The translations under genes and the position numbers were made by a program. Source: Pedococcus sp031456495 (GTDB lineage: Bacteria; Actinomycetota; Actinomycetes; Actinomycetales; Dermatophilaceae). From it: a stretch of 64,000 bases of DNA. The stretch is taken from contig NZ_JAVDUW010000001.1 in assembly GCF_031456495.1 (NCBI RefSeq), positions 1 to 64,000 on the forward strand, given 5' to 3'. The number at the start of each line of letters is the position of its first letter. Within the stretch, counting starts at the first letter, position 1. Under the pieces are notes generated by a model. It ran no database searches, was not told the DNA's origin, and saw only the letters and a program-made list of their open reading frames with translations. Positions 8,566 to 17,144 of this stretch are shown piece by piece.

Positions 8566-9297
8566 TCACCCCGCCGCCCGGAGGCGGCCCACGGACTCGC
8601 CCACCGGCCCGTCCGCCACGACCCGACCGTGCTCGAGCACCACACCACGGGTGCACAGTCTCTCGACCAGGGGCAGGTCGTGGCTGACGACGACGAGCGT
8701 GCGCCCCTCGGCGGCGAGCTCGCCGATCCGCTGCAGGCACTTGGCCCGGAACGGCTCGTCGCCCACGGCCAGGATCTCGTCGACCAGGAAGACGTCGGGT
8801 TCGGTGTGGACCGCCACGGCGAAGGCGAGCCGCAGGAACATGCCCGAGGAGTAGAAGCGCACCTGCGTGTCGAGGAACGGCCCGATGTCGGCGAACTCGA
8901 CGATGTCGTCGAACCGCGCCTCGATGAGCGACCGCTCCACCCCGAGGATCGAGGCGTTGAGGTGGACGTTCTCCCGGCCGGTCAGGTCGGGGTGGAAGCC
9001 GGCCCCGACCTCGAGCAGGCCGGCGAGCCGGCCGCGGACCCGGACCTCGCCGGTGTCGGCCGCCATCACGCCCGCGATGAGCTTGAGCAGCGTGGACTTG
9101 CCCGACCCGTTGCGGCCGAGCAGGGCCACGCACTCGCCCTCGTCGATGCGCAGGTCGAGCGGGTGCAGGGCCTGGAACTCGTCGGTGCGGCTGCGTCCCT
9201 GCACCGCCCAGACGAGGCTCTCCTTGAGCGAGTGGGTGTGCCGGAGCCGGAACTGCTTGGAGGCGCCGTCGACCTCGATCGCGCTGCGGGGACGCAC
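8566..9297 (-). CDS. wzt: Wzt-type ABC transporter ATPase for polysaccharide export
   Basis: ATPase of an O-antigen/teichoic-acid type exporter. Walker A GRNGSGKST is followed by LLEVGAGFHPDLTGRENVHLN, typical of the RfbE/TagH/Wzt group. The signature is YSSGMFLRLAFA, Walker B VFLVDEILAVGDE, then the H-loop VVSHD. The GTG at 9297 sits right after the permease stop with AGGAG upstream; the protein has 243 residues and lacks the C-terminal carbohydrate-binding domain of long Wzt proteins, as in mycobacterial Rv3781. The partner is the permease directly upstream. Its role, flipping a lipid-linked galactan, is inferred from the neighbours. Confidence 0.9.
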   Translation of the reverse strand: MRPRSAIEVDGASKQFRLRHTHSLKESLVWAVQGRSRTDEFQALHPLDLRIDEGECVALLGRNGSGKSTLLKLIAGVMAADTGEVRVRGRLAGLLEVGAGFHPDLTGRENVHLNASILGVERSLIEARFDDIVEFADIGPFLDTQVRFYSSGMFLRLAFAVAVHTEPDVFLVDEILAVGDEPFRAKCLQRIGELAAEGRTLVVVSHDLPLVERLCTRGVVLEHGRVVADGPVGESVGRLRAAG

Positions 9298-9298
9298 G

Positions 9299-10171
9299 TC
9301 AGAGCTCCTGGGCGAAGCGGCCCGAGAGCCGGCGGAAGACGGCCTGGCCCACGAGGAGCAACAGGGAGGCGATCGCGATGGCCACGACCGTGCGCGCCAC
9401 GAGCCCGTCCGGGCCGGCGGCGGCGTTGGCCGGGGACGCGTGCGACCACGTGCCGCGGTGCACCAGCTCGACGGCGACGGTGAGAGGGTTCGCCTGGTAT
9501 GCCGCGAACCACACCGAGCCGTGGCCGAGGAGGTCGGCGACCCGCTGCCACGGGTAGAGGACGGGACTGGTCCACACGAGCACCATGAGGACGAGGTCGA
9601 CCAGGTTCTCGACGTCGCGGAAGAGCACGTTGACGGCGCCGAGCAGCAGGCCGAGGCCGAGGGCGAGCAGCCCCGTGAGCAGCAGCCCCACGACCAGCGC
9701 CAGCAGGCCGACGGGGTCGGGGCGCCACCCCGCGACGAGCGCGCCCGTGAGGAGGACCAGCAGCTGCGGCCCGAGGTGCACGGCGCTGACGCACAGGCTC
9801 GCCACCGGGAACAGCTCACGCGGCAGGAAGATCTTGCGGACCAGGTCGGCGTTCGTCACGACCGAGCGGGTGGCGTTGCCGACTGCCTCGCTGAACGCTG
9901 TGACGACCACGAGTCCACCGAAGAGATAGACGGCGTAGTCGCCGATCGCGTTCTGCCGCAACACCATCCCGAGGCCGACGAAGTAGACGCCGAACTGCGC
10001 GGCAGGCTTGACGTAGGACCAGCCGAGCCCGAGCACCGAGGCGCGGTAGCGGACCCGCAGCTCCTTGCGGACGAGCAGCGTGAGCAGGTAGCGCCGTCGG
10101 CCCACCTCACGCAGGCCGCCCCCGCGCCCTTGGACGACGAGGGGCGCCGGGTCGATCGCGGTGACGCTCAC
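9299..10171 (-). CDS. wzm: Wzm-type ABC transporter permease (galactan export)
   Basis: ABC-2 type membrane subunit of about 290 residues. It starts at a GTG that overlaps the GlfT2 stop as GTGA. The N-terminal amphipathic stretch YLLTLLVRKELRVRYRASVLG leads into six hydrophobic segments, with the family motif NADLVRKIFLPRELFPVA and VLFRDVENLVDLVLMVL. It ends one base before the Wzt start and is translationally coupled to it. With Wzt it should move an undecaprenyl- or decaprenyl-linked glycan across the membrane; galactofuranan is inferred from flanking glf and glfT2. Confidence 0.9.
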   Translation of the reverse strand: MSVTAIDPAPLVVQGRGGGLREVGRRRYLLTLLVRKELRVRYRASVLGLGWSYVKPAAQFGVYFVGLGMVLRQNAIGDYAVYLFGGLVVVTAFSEAVGNATRSVVTNADLVRKIFLPRELFPVASLCVSAVHLGPQLLVLLTGALVAGWRPDPVGLLALVVGLLLTGLLALGLGLLLGAVNVLFRDVENLVDLVLMVLVWTSPVLYPWQRVADLLGHGSVWFAAYQANPLTVAVELVHRGTWSHASPANAAAGPDGLVARTVVAIAIASLLLLVGQAVFRRLSGRFAQEL

Positions 10172-12120
10172 GGCGCCTGCTCCGTGGTGTCGGCGACCGG
10201 CAGGTCCAGTGCCTTGCGCCAGGCGTCGACGCCCACGAGGTCGGGCAGGGCGGCGCGGTACTCCTGCGCGAGGCGGGGCCACTCGCGCAGCAGCTGCTCG
10301 TGCACGGCGACCGCCCGCCGGGTCGCGTCGACAGCCGCCGCACGGTCGCGGCGGTGCCACGACGCACCGGTGCCGTCGGTGGTCGAGACCAGCGCGGAGT
10401 CCAGCCGGAACAGTGTCCACCAGCCGGCGTCCACCGCCGCCACCTCGCGCTCCGGGGCGGTCGAGGCGGTGGCCGCCACCGGTCGCAGCTGGCGCGCGAG
10501 GCCCAGGGCGGCAGAGGCGAGCACCTGCGCCCGCGTCCTCGGCTTGGCGGTGACCACGTCCCGCTTGCGCGGGCGGCCGGGACGAACCGGCGGCAGGTCC
10601 CCGCGCTCGACGGACACCCGGGCGTCGACGAACTGGCCCCGCAGCGCCCGGACGCGCGGCAGCGTCGTCGTGAGTGACCCCACCAGGTGCTCGGGCCCGG
10701 AGAGCACGTCGAGCAGGGCCTGGTGGCGCAGCGCGGCGGCGGAGTACTGCATGGCCATGAGGTGCTTGAGCTGGATGGCCAGGCTTTCGCGCACCATGCG
10801 GCCACCGCGATCGTACGGCGAGTGCAGCAGCGCGGCGACGAACCGGTTCCGGGCGTGGAAGTACGCCTGCCAGTCGACGCTGTCGTCCTTGTCGGTCCAC
10901 GGGACGTGCCACACCGCCGCCCCGGGCAGCGAGACCGTCGGGAAGCCGGCGGCCCCTGCACGCAGGCCGAACTCGGCGTCGTCCCACTTGATGAAGACCG
11001 GCAGCGACAGCCCCACCTCCCGCAGCACGGCGACGGGGAGCAGGCACATCCACCAGCCGTTGTAGTCGGCACCCACCCGCCGGTGCAGCCAGGGCGTGGA
11101 GCGCAGGTTGGAGTGGGCCAGGTCGTGGTCGTGCTCGGTCGCGGCCGCAGGGGTCCACCGGAACTGCCACGGCACCACGCGCTCGGCGAACGCGTGCAGC
11201 ACCGACCTGCGGTGCATCGAGAACATGTGCCCGCCCACCACGGTCGGGGTGGTCGTCCAGCCGGCGAAGACGACGGCCCGCCGGATCCCCTCGGGCTCGC
11301 AGACCACGTCGTCGTCGAGCAGCAGGACGTGGTCGCTGTGCCCGGCGTCCAGGGTCTCGAGCATCGACCGCGAGAACCCTCCGGAGCCGCCCACGTTCGG
11401 CTGCTCCAACACCCGCAGCCGCTCCCCCAGCCCGGCCGCGGCCGCGGCATACCCGTCGTCGGCCCGGACCCGGTCGGTCCCCTGGTCGACCACGAGCACC
11501 TCGTCGAGCACGTCGTCGAGCTCTCCGTCCCCGAGCTGCCGGAGCAGCGCGGTGCAGTATGCCGGCCGGTTGAAGGTGGTGATCCCGACCGTCGCCGTGC
11601 CGGGGTGCGGCGCAGCTTCCTCGGCGAGCCAGTCGGCCTCGTCGAGGACGAGCTCGGAGCTGCCCGCCACGAGGTCGAACCAGTACCAGCCACCGTCGCC
11701 GAACGCGTCGAGCGGCAGGGGGACGCGGACCTCTGCCGTCCCGTCGAGCCGCTCGGCCGCGACACGGGCCACGGCACCGACGGCCGACGAGCGGTAGACC
11801 AGCAGCGTGCCGGTACCGGTGGCGCGGACCCGCAGCACCACCGAGCGCAGCTCGGTCCAGCGCCGCCAGTACGACGCCGGGAAGGCGTTGAAGTAGGTCG
11901 CGAAGGACGCGCGCCGGCCGTGCCCGACCCGGTAGCCCCGACGCCCCACCACCTGGTCCGGGTTCTGGTCGTACGGCACGGGCAGGACGGTGCCCTCCTC
12001 GTCGTCGAGGACGGTCGGCACCTGCTGGCCGTCGACGTAGAGCGGCAGGACGTCGAGGTCGCCGTCGGTCGGCAGCACGACCCGGGCGAGCACGGATCCC
12101 CCGGTGGCCGGCGAGGTCAC
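10168..12120 (-). CDS. glfT2: GlfT2-like polymerising galactofuranosyltransferase
   Basis: A 650-residue enzyme matching mycobacterial GlfT2, which builds galactan by adding alternating beta-1,5 and beta-1,6 Galf from UDP-Galf. Order: N-terminal beta-rich domain (about 1-170), GT-A domain opening TVGITTFNRPAY (177-188), metal-binding DDD at 269-271, acceptor-site YNGWWMC (353-359), catalytic-loop FIKWDDAEFGLR (376-387), then HVPWTDKDDSVDWQAYFHAR (405-424) and a helical C-terminal domain. All key residues of the family appear present. The GTG at 12120 overlaps the glf stop. It acts at the inner membrane face with Glf upstream and the Wzm/Wzt exporter downstream. Confidence 0.93.
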   Translation of the reverse strand: MTSPATGGSVLARVVLPTDGDLDVLPLYVDGQQVPTVLDDEEGTVLPVPYDQNPDQVVGRRGYRVGHGRRASFATYFNAFPASYWRRWTELRSVVLRVRATGTGTLLVYRSSAVGAVARVAAERLDGTAEVRVPLPLDAFGDGGWYWFDLVAGSSELVLDEADWLAEEAAPHPGTATVGITTFNRPAYCTALLRQLGDGELDDVLDEVLVVDQGTDRVRADDGYAAAAAGLGERLRVLEQPNVGGSGGFSRSMLETLDAGHSDHVLLLDDDVVCEPEGIRRAVVFAGWTTTPTVVGGHMFSMHRRSVLHAFAERVVPWQFRWTPAAATEHDHDLAHSNLRSTPWLHRRVGADYNGWWMCLLPVAVLREVGLSLPVFIKWDDAEFGLRAGAAGFPTVSLPGAAVWHVPWTDKDDSVDWQAYFHARNRFVAALLHSPYDRGGRMVRESLAIQLKHLMAMQYSAAALRHQALLDVLSGPEHLVGSLTTTLPRVRALRGQFVDARVSVERGDLPPVRPGRPRKRDVVTAKPRTRAQVLASAALGLARQLRPVAATASTAPEREVAAVDAGWWTLFRLDSALVSTTDGTGASWHRRDRAAAVDATRRAVAVHEQLLREWPRLAQEYRAALPDLVGVDAWRKALDLPVADTTEQAP

Positions 12121-13307
12121 ACGACCACCTCCGACAGGCGCCGGCCGGCCGCGGGAACGGTCGCCACCAGGTCGTCGAGGTCGTCGACCGTCCTTAGGGC
12201 GGAGGCGATCGCCATGTGCATGTCGAGGTACTGGTAGGAGCCGAGCCGGCCGCCGAAGACGACGCCCTGGCTGCGCTCCTGCGCCACCAGCTCCCGGTAG
12301 GCCAGGAGCCGCCGGCGGTCCTCGGGCGTGTTCACCGGGTAGTACGGCTCGTCACCCGGCCCGGCGAACCGCGAGTACTCCCGCACCACCACCGTCCTGT
12401 CCGTCGGGTGGTCCCGCTCGGGATGGAAGTGCCGGAACTCGAGGATGCGCGTGAAGTCGACGTCGTCGTCTGCGTAGTTGACGACCGGCGCCCCCTGGAA
12501 GTCGCCCACGGGCAGCACCTCGCGCTCGAAGTCCAGGGTGCGCCAGCCGAGGGCCCCGTGCGCGTCCCCGAAGTAGCGGTCCAGCGGACCGGTGTAGACC
12601 ACCGGCACGTTCCCCCGCACCGCGTCCCGGGACAGGGCGTGGCCCTCGGCGAGGAAGTCCGTCTCGAGGTGCACCGAGATCCGCGGGTGGTCCGCCATGC
12701 GGGTCAGCCACGCGGCATACCCGTCGACGGGCAGGCCCTCGAAGCGGTCGTCGAAGTAGCGGTTGTCGTACGTGTAGCGCACCGGCAGGCGGCTGATGAC
12801 CTCCGCGGGCAGCTCGGTGGGGTCGGTCTGCCACTGCTTGGCGGTGTACCCGCGGACGAAGGCCTCGTAGAGCGGGCGGCCGATGAGCGAGACCGCCTTC
12901 TCCTCGAGGTTCGCCGGCTCGCCGGTCACCTCGGCGGCCTGGCGGGCGACGAGCTCGCGCGCCGCCTGCGGGCCGAGGTTCGCGCGGAAGAACTGGTTCA
13001 CCGTGCCCAGGTTGATGGGCAGCGGGAACACCTCGCCGCGGTGCACCGTCCAGACCCGGTGCCGGTATGCCGTGAAGGCCGTGAAGCGGTTGACGTACTC
13101 CCACACGCGCTCGTTGGAGGTGTGGAACAGGTGCGCGCCGTACCGGTGCACCTCGATGCCCGTGTCGGGGTCGCGCTCGCTCCAGGCGTTCCCGCCCACG
13201 TGGTCCCGGCGCTCGACGACCGCCACGTCCAGCCCGCGCTGCGCGGCCTGCTCGGCGACCGTGAGGCCGAAGAGCCCGGACCCCACGACGACCAGGTCGG
13301 CCCTCAT
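12117..13307 (-). CDS. glf: UDP-galactopyranose mutase
   Basis: Flavoenzyme converting UDP-Galp to UDP-Galf, the donor for the galactofuranosyltransferases here. The FAD-binding GSGLFGLTVAEQAA is at residues 9-22, followed by ERRDHVGGNAW and YGAHLFHTSNERVW, which shapes the active site. PLPINLGTVNQFF, YTAKQWQTDP, LPVRYTYDNRYFDD and the C-terminal GRLGSYQYLDMHMAI are all diagnostic. The length of 396 residues is normal. The ATG at 13307 overlaps the upstream GT2 stop and has GGGAGG before it. Confidence 0.97.
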   Translation of the reverse strand: MRADLVVVGSGLFGLTVAEQAAQRGLDVAVVERRDHVGGNAWSERDPDTGIEVHRYGAHLFHTSNERVWEYVNRFTAFTAYRHRVWTVHRGEVFPLPINLGTVNQFFRANLGPQAARELVARQAAEVTGEPANLEEKAVSLIGRPLYEAFVRGYTAKQWQTDPTELPAEVISRLPVRYTYDNRYFDDRFEGLPVDGYAAWLTRMADHPRISVHLETDFLAEGHALSRDAVRGNVPVVYTGPLDRYFGDAHGALGWRTLDFEREVLPVGDFQGAPVVNYADDDVDFTRILEFRHFHPERDHPTDRTVVVREYSRFAGPGDEPYYPVNTPEDRRRLLAYRELVAQERSQGVVFGGRLGSYQYLDMHMAIASALRTVDDLDDLVATVPAAGRRLSEVVV

Positions 13308-14236
13308 GCGACCTCCCCCCGGGGACCCGCGGGTGCCGACGGCAGGGCGGGCGGCAGGGCCGACGGCAGGGCGGGCGGCAGGGCGGGCGGCAGGGTGGCC
13401 GCGAGCGGGCCGTCGGTGGTGAACCGTCGGCGGTACAGGCTCCTGCGCAGTGCCACGGGCACGACCCGGTAGCCGCCGCGCACGGCGAGGTTGCGGGCGG
13501 CCTGCCCCCGGGTGGTGAAGCCCTCGGCCCGCAGCCGGCGCTGCAGCCCGACCTCCGAGCGGAGCAGCCGCCAGCCGCCGCGGCGCTCGTACGACCCGGC
13601 GTCGACCCGGTAGAGCACGAGCGGCTCCTCGATGTTGGCGACCACCGCGCCGGAGTCGATCATCCGGGTGAACAGCCAGTAGTCCTCGAGCAGCGGCAGC
13701 TCGCGGTACCCGCCGGCCTGCAGCACGGCGGAGCGCCGGTAGACGACGGTGGGGTGGTTGAACGGGCTGCGCAGCCGCGCCTGCTCGGCGATGTCGGCCG
13801 GCGCGAGCGGCGGGATCCGCAGGGTGCGGGTCGAGGTGCCGTCGGCGTCCTCGCCGAACTCGACGAGCGAGGACCCGACGAGGTCGACGCCCGACTCGAC
13901 GAGCGGCACCTGCGTGGCGAAGCGGTGCGGCAGGCTGATGTCGTCGGCGTCCATCCGCGCGACCACCTCGTGGCTGCAGGCAGACAGGCCGCACTGCAGC
14001 GCCTGGGCGAGGCCGACGTTGTGCGTCAGGCGCAGCCGCCGGACCGGCACCGGGCTGGCCGACTCGAGGCGCTCGAGGGCGGAGGCGAGGTCGGCCGTGA
14101 TCTGGCCGTCCTGGACCACGACGACCTCCGAGGGCCGGAGGGTCTGCTCCGTCACCGTGCTCTGGAACGCCCGGATGAGGTGGTCGGCCCGGTCGCCGCG
14201 GTAGACCGGCAGCAGCAGGGAGAAGGGGGTGCTCAC
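13304..14236 (-). CDS. GT2-family glycosyltransferase with Pro/Ala tail
   Basis: First gene of the leftward glycan operon, a GT-A fold family 2 glycosyltransferase. FSLLLPVYRGD opens the nucleotide-binding fold and EVVARMDADDISLPHRF gives the DxD-type metal site. NHPTVVYRRSAVLQAGGYRE and LLEDYWLFTRM contain the putative catalytic acidic residues, as in exopolysaccharide GTs. The GTG at 14236 starts directly on the fold and gives about 310 residues. The last 30 or so residues are LPPALPPALPSALPPALPS, encoded by a tandem DNA repeat, and are probably not part of the catalytic domain. Sugar and acceptor are unknown; a linker or branch sugar of the galactan is plausible. Confidence 0.85.
   Translation of the reverse strand: MSTPFSLLLPVYRGDRADHLIRAFQSTVTEQTLRPSEVVVVQDGQITADLASALERLESASPVPVRRLRLTHNVGLAQALQCGLSACSHEVVARMDADDISLPHRFATQVPLVESGVDLVGSSLVEFGEDADGTSTRTLRIPPLAPADIAEQARLRSPFNHPTVVYRRSAVLQAGGYRELPLLEDYWLFTRMIDSGAVVANIEEPLVLYRVDAGSYERRGGWRLLRSEVGLQRRLRAEGFTTRGQAARNLAVRGGYRVVPVALRRSLYRRRFTTDGPLAATLPPALPPALPSALPPALPSAPAGPRGEVA
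13338..13395 (-). repeat. Short tandem repeat encoding the Pro/Ala tail
   Basis: About four to five copies of a 12-base unit of the type GGCAGGGCGGGC, with GGCAGGGCCGAC variants, lie in frame near the 3' end of the GT2 gene. They encode alternating LPPA and LPSA. Such repeats expand and contract by slippage, and multiples of 12 keep the frame. Confidence 0.8.
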
Positions 14237-14403
14237 GGCGCCGAAGGTAGGGAGCGCAGCCGACGCCCCGGTGAACAACTCGTGGCCCGCAGTGAGCCCG
14301 CCCGCCACAACTTGTGGCCGGTCCGGGAACGGACGCGTGCGGTGCACCGTGCGTTCACCGCACGGGCCCCCGACGCTCGCCCGGGCTGCCTAGCGTCGGG
14401 CCG

Positions 14404-15372
14404 GTGCCGCACCTGCCCCTCACCGCCTCCGTCCACGGACCCGCCACCGCCGTCTCGGCCTCGGCCGACCCCACGCGGCTCGTGTGCGTCGTCGTGACGC
14501 GGGACCGCGCTCCCCTGCTGCGCCGGTGCCTGCGCGCCGTGGCCGCCCAGACCCGCCGGCCCGACCACGTCGTCGTCGTCGACAACGGCGCCCACCCCGA
14601 CACCGAGCGGGTCGTGGCCGAGTGCGGGCTGCCGCACACCTACCTGCCCTCACGGGCCAACCTCGGAGGCGCAGGCGGTTTCGCGTACGGGGTGCTCACC
14701 GCACGCGCCCTGGGCGCCGACTGGGTGTGGCTCGCCGACGACGACGGCATGCCCGGGTCGCCGTGGACCCTCGGTCGGCTGCTCGCCTGCGCCGCCGACC
14801 ACGACCTCGACGTCGTCTCGCCGCTCGTGGTCGACGAGGAGGACCCCGACCGGCTCGCCTTCCCCCTGCGCCGCGGCCTGCGGTGGGTGCGCCGGGCCGC
14901 CGAGCTCGGCCCTGACGTCCTCGTGCCGGACGTGGCCAACCTGTTCAACGGGGCACTCTTCTCCGCCCGGGCCCTCGACGTCGTCGGGGTGCCCGACTCG
15001 CGCCTGTTCGTCCGCGGGGACGAGGTCGAGATCCACCGCCGGCTGCGTCGCAGCGGCCTCGCGTTCGGCACGTGTGCCCCCGCCGCATACCACCACCCCC
15101 AGGGGCACGACGACTGGGCGCCCCTGTGGGGCGGTCGTGCCCACGTCCTGGTGCCCCGCGACCCGAGCCGCCGGGACCTCACCTTCCGCAACCTCGGCTA
15201 CCTCACGAACCAGCCCGGGCTGCGCTGGCGACGAGGTCCCGACGCGCTCCGGTACGCCTGGTACTTCCTCGTCCAGCAGCGCGACCCGGCCGGCTTCGCG
15301 AACTGGCGCAGTCACCACCGCGCGGGCCGGCTCGAGCACTTCGGCTCCGCCCCGTCCCGACGCGTCGCGTAG
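14404..15372 (+). CDS. GT2 glycosyltransferase resembling galactofuranosyltransferase GlfT1
   Basis: GT-A fold enzyme of about 322 residues reading the opposite way to the galactan operon. LVCVVVTRDRAPLLRRCLRA starts the domain; ANLGGAGGFAYGV, then the metal-binding WVWLADDDGMPG and the late FVRGDEVEIHRRL follow the GlfT1/WbbL/GlfT2 pattern of DDD plus a catalytic acidic pair. In mycobacteria GlfT1 adds the first Galf residues to the lipid-linked primer and lies beside wzm/wzt, matching this context. The GTG at 14404 is the favoured start; nearby downstream starts cannot be excluded. Rhamnosyltransferase function is the main alternative. Confidence 0.75.
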   Translation: MPHLPLTASVHGPATAVSASADPTRLVCVVVTRDRAPLLRRCLRAVAAQTRRPDHVVVVDNGAHPDTERVVAECGLPHTYLPSRANLGGAGGFAYGVLTARALGADWVWLADDDGMPGSPWTLGRLLACAADHDLDVVSPLVVDEEDPDRLAFPLRRGLRWVRRAAELGPDVLVPDVANLFNGALFSARALDVVGVPDSRLFVRGDEVEIHRRLRRSGLAFGTCAPAAYHHPQGHDDWAPLWGGRAHVLVPRDPSRRDLTFRNLGYLTNQPGLRWRRGPDALRYAWYFLVQQRDPAGFANWRSHHRAGRLEHFGSAPSRRVA

Positions 15373-15441
15373 GTCCGGTTTGCCCCGTTTCCGGGGGGCC
15401 GGGCAAGGACGGATCGTCCGGCAACGGGTAGGTTGCCCCGC

Positions 15442-16182
15442 ATGACGGAGCCACTCGTCGTCCTCGAAGGCGTCAACAAGCACTTCGGCGACCTCCACGT
15501 CCTGCAGGACATCAACCTGTCCATCGGCAAGGGCGAGGTCGTCGTCGTCATCGGCCCCTCCGGCTCGGGGAAGTCCACCCTGTGCCGCACGATCAACCGG
15601 CTCGAGACATTCGAGACCGGCTCGATCACCATCGACGGCAAGCCCCTCCCCGAGGAGGGCAAGGAGCTCGCGCAGCTGCGGGCCGACGTCGGCATGGTCT
15701 TCCAGTCCTTCAACCTCTTCGCCCACAAGACGATCCTCGAGAACGTCACGCTCGGCCCGATCAAGGTGCGCAAGACACCGAAGAAGGACGCCGAGAAACG
15801 CGCGCTGGAGCTGCTCGAGCGCGTCGGGGTCGCCCACCAGGCGCAGAAGTACCCGGCCCAGCTCTCCGGCGGCCAGCAGCAGCGCGTGGCGATCGCCCGC
15901 AGCCTGGCCATGGAGCCCAAGGTCATGCTCTTCGACGAGCCGACCTCGGCCCTGGACCCCGAGATGATCAACGAGGTCCTCGACGTCATGGTCGGCCTCG
16001 CCCGGGACGGCATGACCATGGTCGTCGTCACCCACGAGATGGGCTTCGCCCGCAAGGCGGCCAACCGCGTCGTCTTCATGGCCGACGGCCAGATCGTCGA
16101 GGAGGCCGCGCCCGAGACGTTCTTCACGGCGCCGACCTCGGACCGCGCCAAGGACTTCCTCGGCAAGATCCTGACGCACTGA
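15442..16182 (+). CDS. gluA: Glutamate/polar amino acid ABC transporter ATPase
   Basis: ATPase of the PAAT amino-acid importer family, 246 residues. Walker A is GPSGSGKST, the Q-loop VFQSFNLFAHKT, the signature LSGGQQQRVAIARSL, Walker B VMLFDEPTSALDPE and the H-loop VVTHE. It is first of four genes in the order ATPase, binding protein, permease, permease, exactly as in corynebacterial gluABCD. The ATG at 15442 is the family start (MTEPLVVLEGVNKHF). Confidence 0.94.
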   Translation: MTEPLVVLEGVNKHFGDLHVLQDINLSIGKGEVVVVIGPSGSGKSTLCRTINRLETFETGSITIDGKPLPEEGKELAQLRADVGMVFQSFNLFAHKTILENVTLGPIKVRKTPKKDAEKRALELLERVGVAHQAQKYPAQLSGGQQQRVAIARSLAMEPKVMLFDEPTSALDPEMINEVLDVMVGLARDGMTMVVVTHEMGFARKAANRVVFMADGQIVEEAAPETFFTAPTSDRAKDFLGKILTH

Positions 16183-16205
16183 ACCACCACAACAGGAGGA
16201 AACAC

Positions 16206-17045
16206 ATGAAGGTTCGCCAGATTGGCGCGGTTGCCGCCGCATCGGTGCTCGCGCTCGCGCTGGCCGCTTGCGGTGACAGCGCGAAGGACGGAGGCAGCGG
16301 CGGAGGCGGTGGTGGCGGCTTCAAGATCGGCATCAAGTTCGACCAGCCCGGCCTCGGCCTGAAGAAGGGCTCGGACTACACCGGCCTCGACGTCGACGTC
16401 GCCAAGTACGTCGCCAAGGAGCTCGGACACTCCGAGAAGGACATCACCTGGGTGCAGGCCCCGTCGGCCCAGCGCGAGACCCTCATCTCGACCGGCCAGG
16501 TCAACATGGTCGTCGCGACCTACTCGATCACCGACGCGCGCAAGGAGAAGGTCTCCTTCGCCGGGCCGTACTTCATCGCCGGGCAGGACCTGCTCGTGCG
16601 CGCCGACGACTCCTCGATCACCGGCCCGGACAGCCTCACCGGCAAGAAGCTCTGCTCGGTCACCGGCTCGACCTCGGCCCAGAAGGTCAAGGCCAAGTAC
16701 CCGGGCGTGCAGCTGCAGGAGTTCGGCACGTACTCCGAGTGCGTCGCGGCGCTGGTCTCCAAGGGCGTCGACGCCCTCACGACCGACAACACGATCCTCG
16801 CCGGCTACGCCGCGCAGGACCAGTACAAGGGCAAGCTCAAGGTCGTCGGCAAGACCTTCTCCGAGGAGCGCTACGGCATCGGGATCAAGAAGGGCGACAC
16901 CGCCACCTGCGAGAAGATCAACGCAGCGCTCAAGAAGATGATCGACTCCGGCGACTGGCAGAAGGCCGTCGACGACAACCTGGGCCCGGCCGGGTTCAAG
17001 GTCGACACCGCGCTCAACCCGCCGAAGCAGGACGCCTGCTCCTGA
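16206..17045 (+). CDS. gluB: Glutamate-binding lipoprotein of ABC transporter
   Basis: Extracytoplasmic solute-binding protein, 279 residues. A lipoprotein signal ends LALAAC with the modified Cys at residue 22, followed by a Gly/Ser linker and an SBP_bac_3 fold. Ligand-pocket regions seen are VNMVVATYSITDARKEKVSFA, GSTSAQKVK and ALTTDNTILAGYA. A strong AGGAGG lies eight bases before the ATG. It delivers glutamate or a similar amino acid to GluC/GluD. A stable hairpin after the gene should favour production of binding protein over permeases. Confidence 0.94.
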   Translation: MKVRQIGAVAAASVLALALAACGDSAKDGGSGGGGGGGFKIGIKFDQPGLGLKKGSDYTGLDVDVAKYVAKELGHSEKDITWVQAPSAQRETLISTGQVNMVVATYSITDARKEKVSFAGPYFIAGQDLLVRADDSSITGPDSLTGKKLCSVTGSTSAQKVKAKYPGVQLQEFGTYSECVAALVSKGVDALTTDNTILAGYAAQDQYKGKLKVVGKTFSEERYGIGIKKGDTATCEKINAALKKMIDSGDWQKAVDDNLGPAGFKVDTALNPPKQDACS

Positions 17046-17068
17046 CCGGCACCACCGCGCTGAGGATG

Positions 17069-17098
17069 TGCCGCCCGCTCCCCGGAGCGGGCGGCACA
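17069..17098 (+). terminator. Intra-operon attenuating hairpin between gluB and gluC
   Basis: GTGCCGCCCGCTC (17069-17081) pairs perfectly with GAGCGGGCGGCAC (17086-17098) around a four-base loop. It sits 24 bases after the gluB stop and well before gluC, so it probably lets a fraction of transcripts through and protects the gluAB message. Confidence 0.8.
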
Positions 17099-17144
17099 CC
17101 GCGGCACGCGCTCGGCAACCCCACGGCAACGGAAGGCTGCACGC

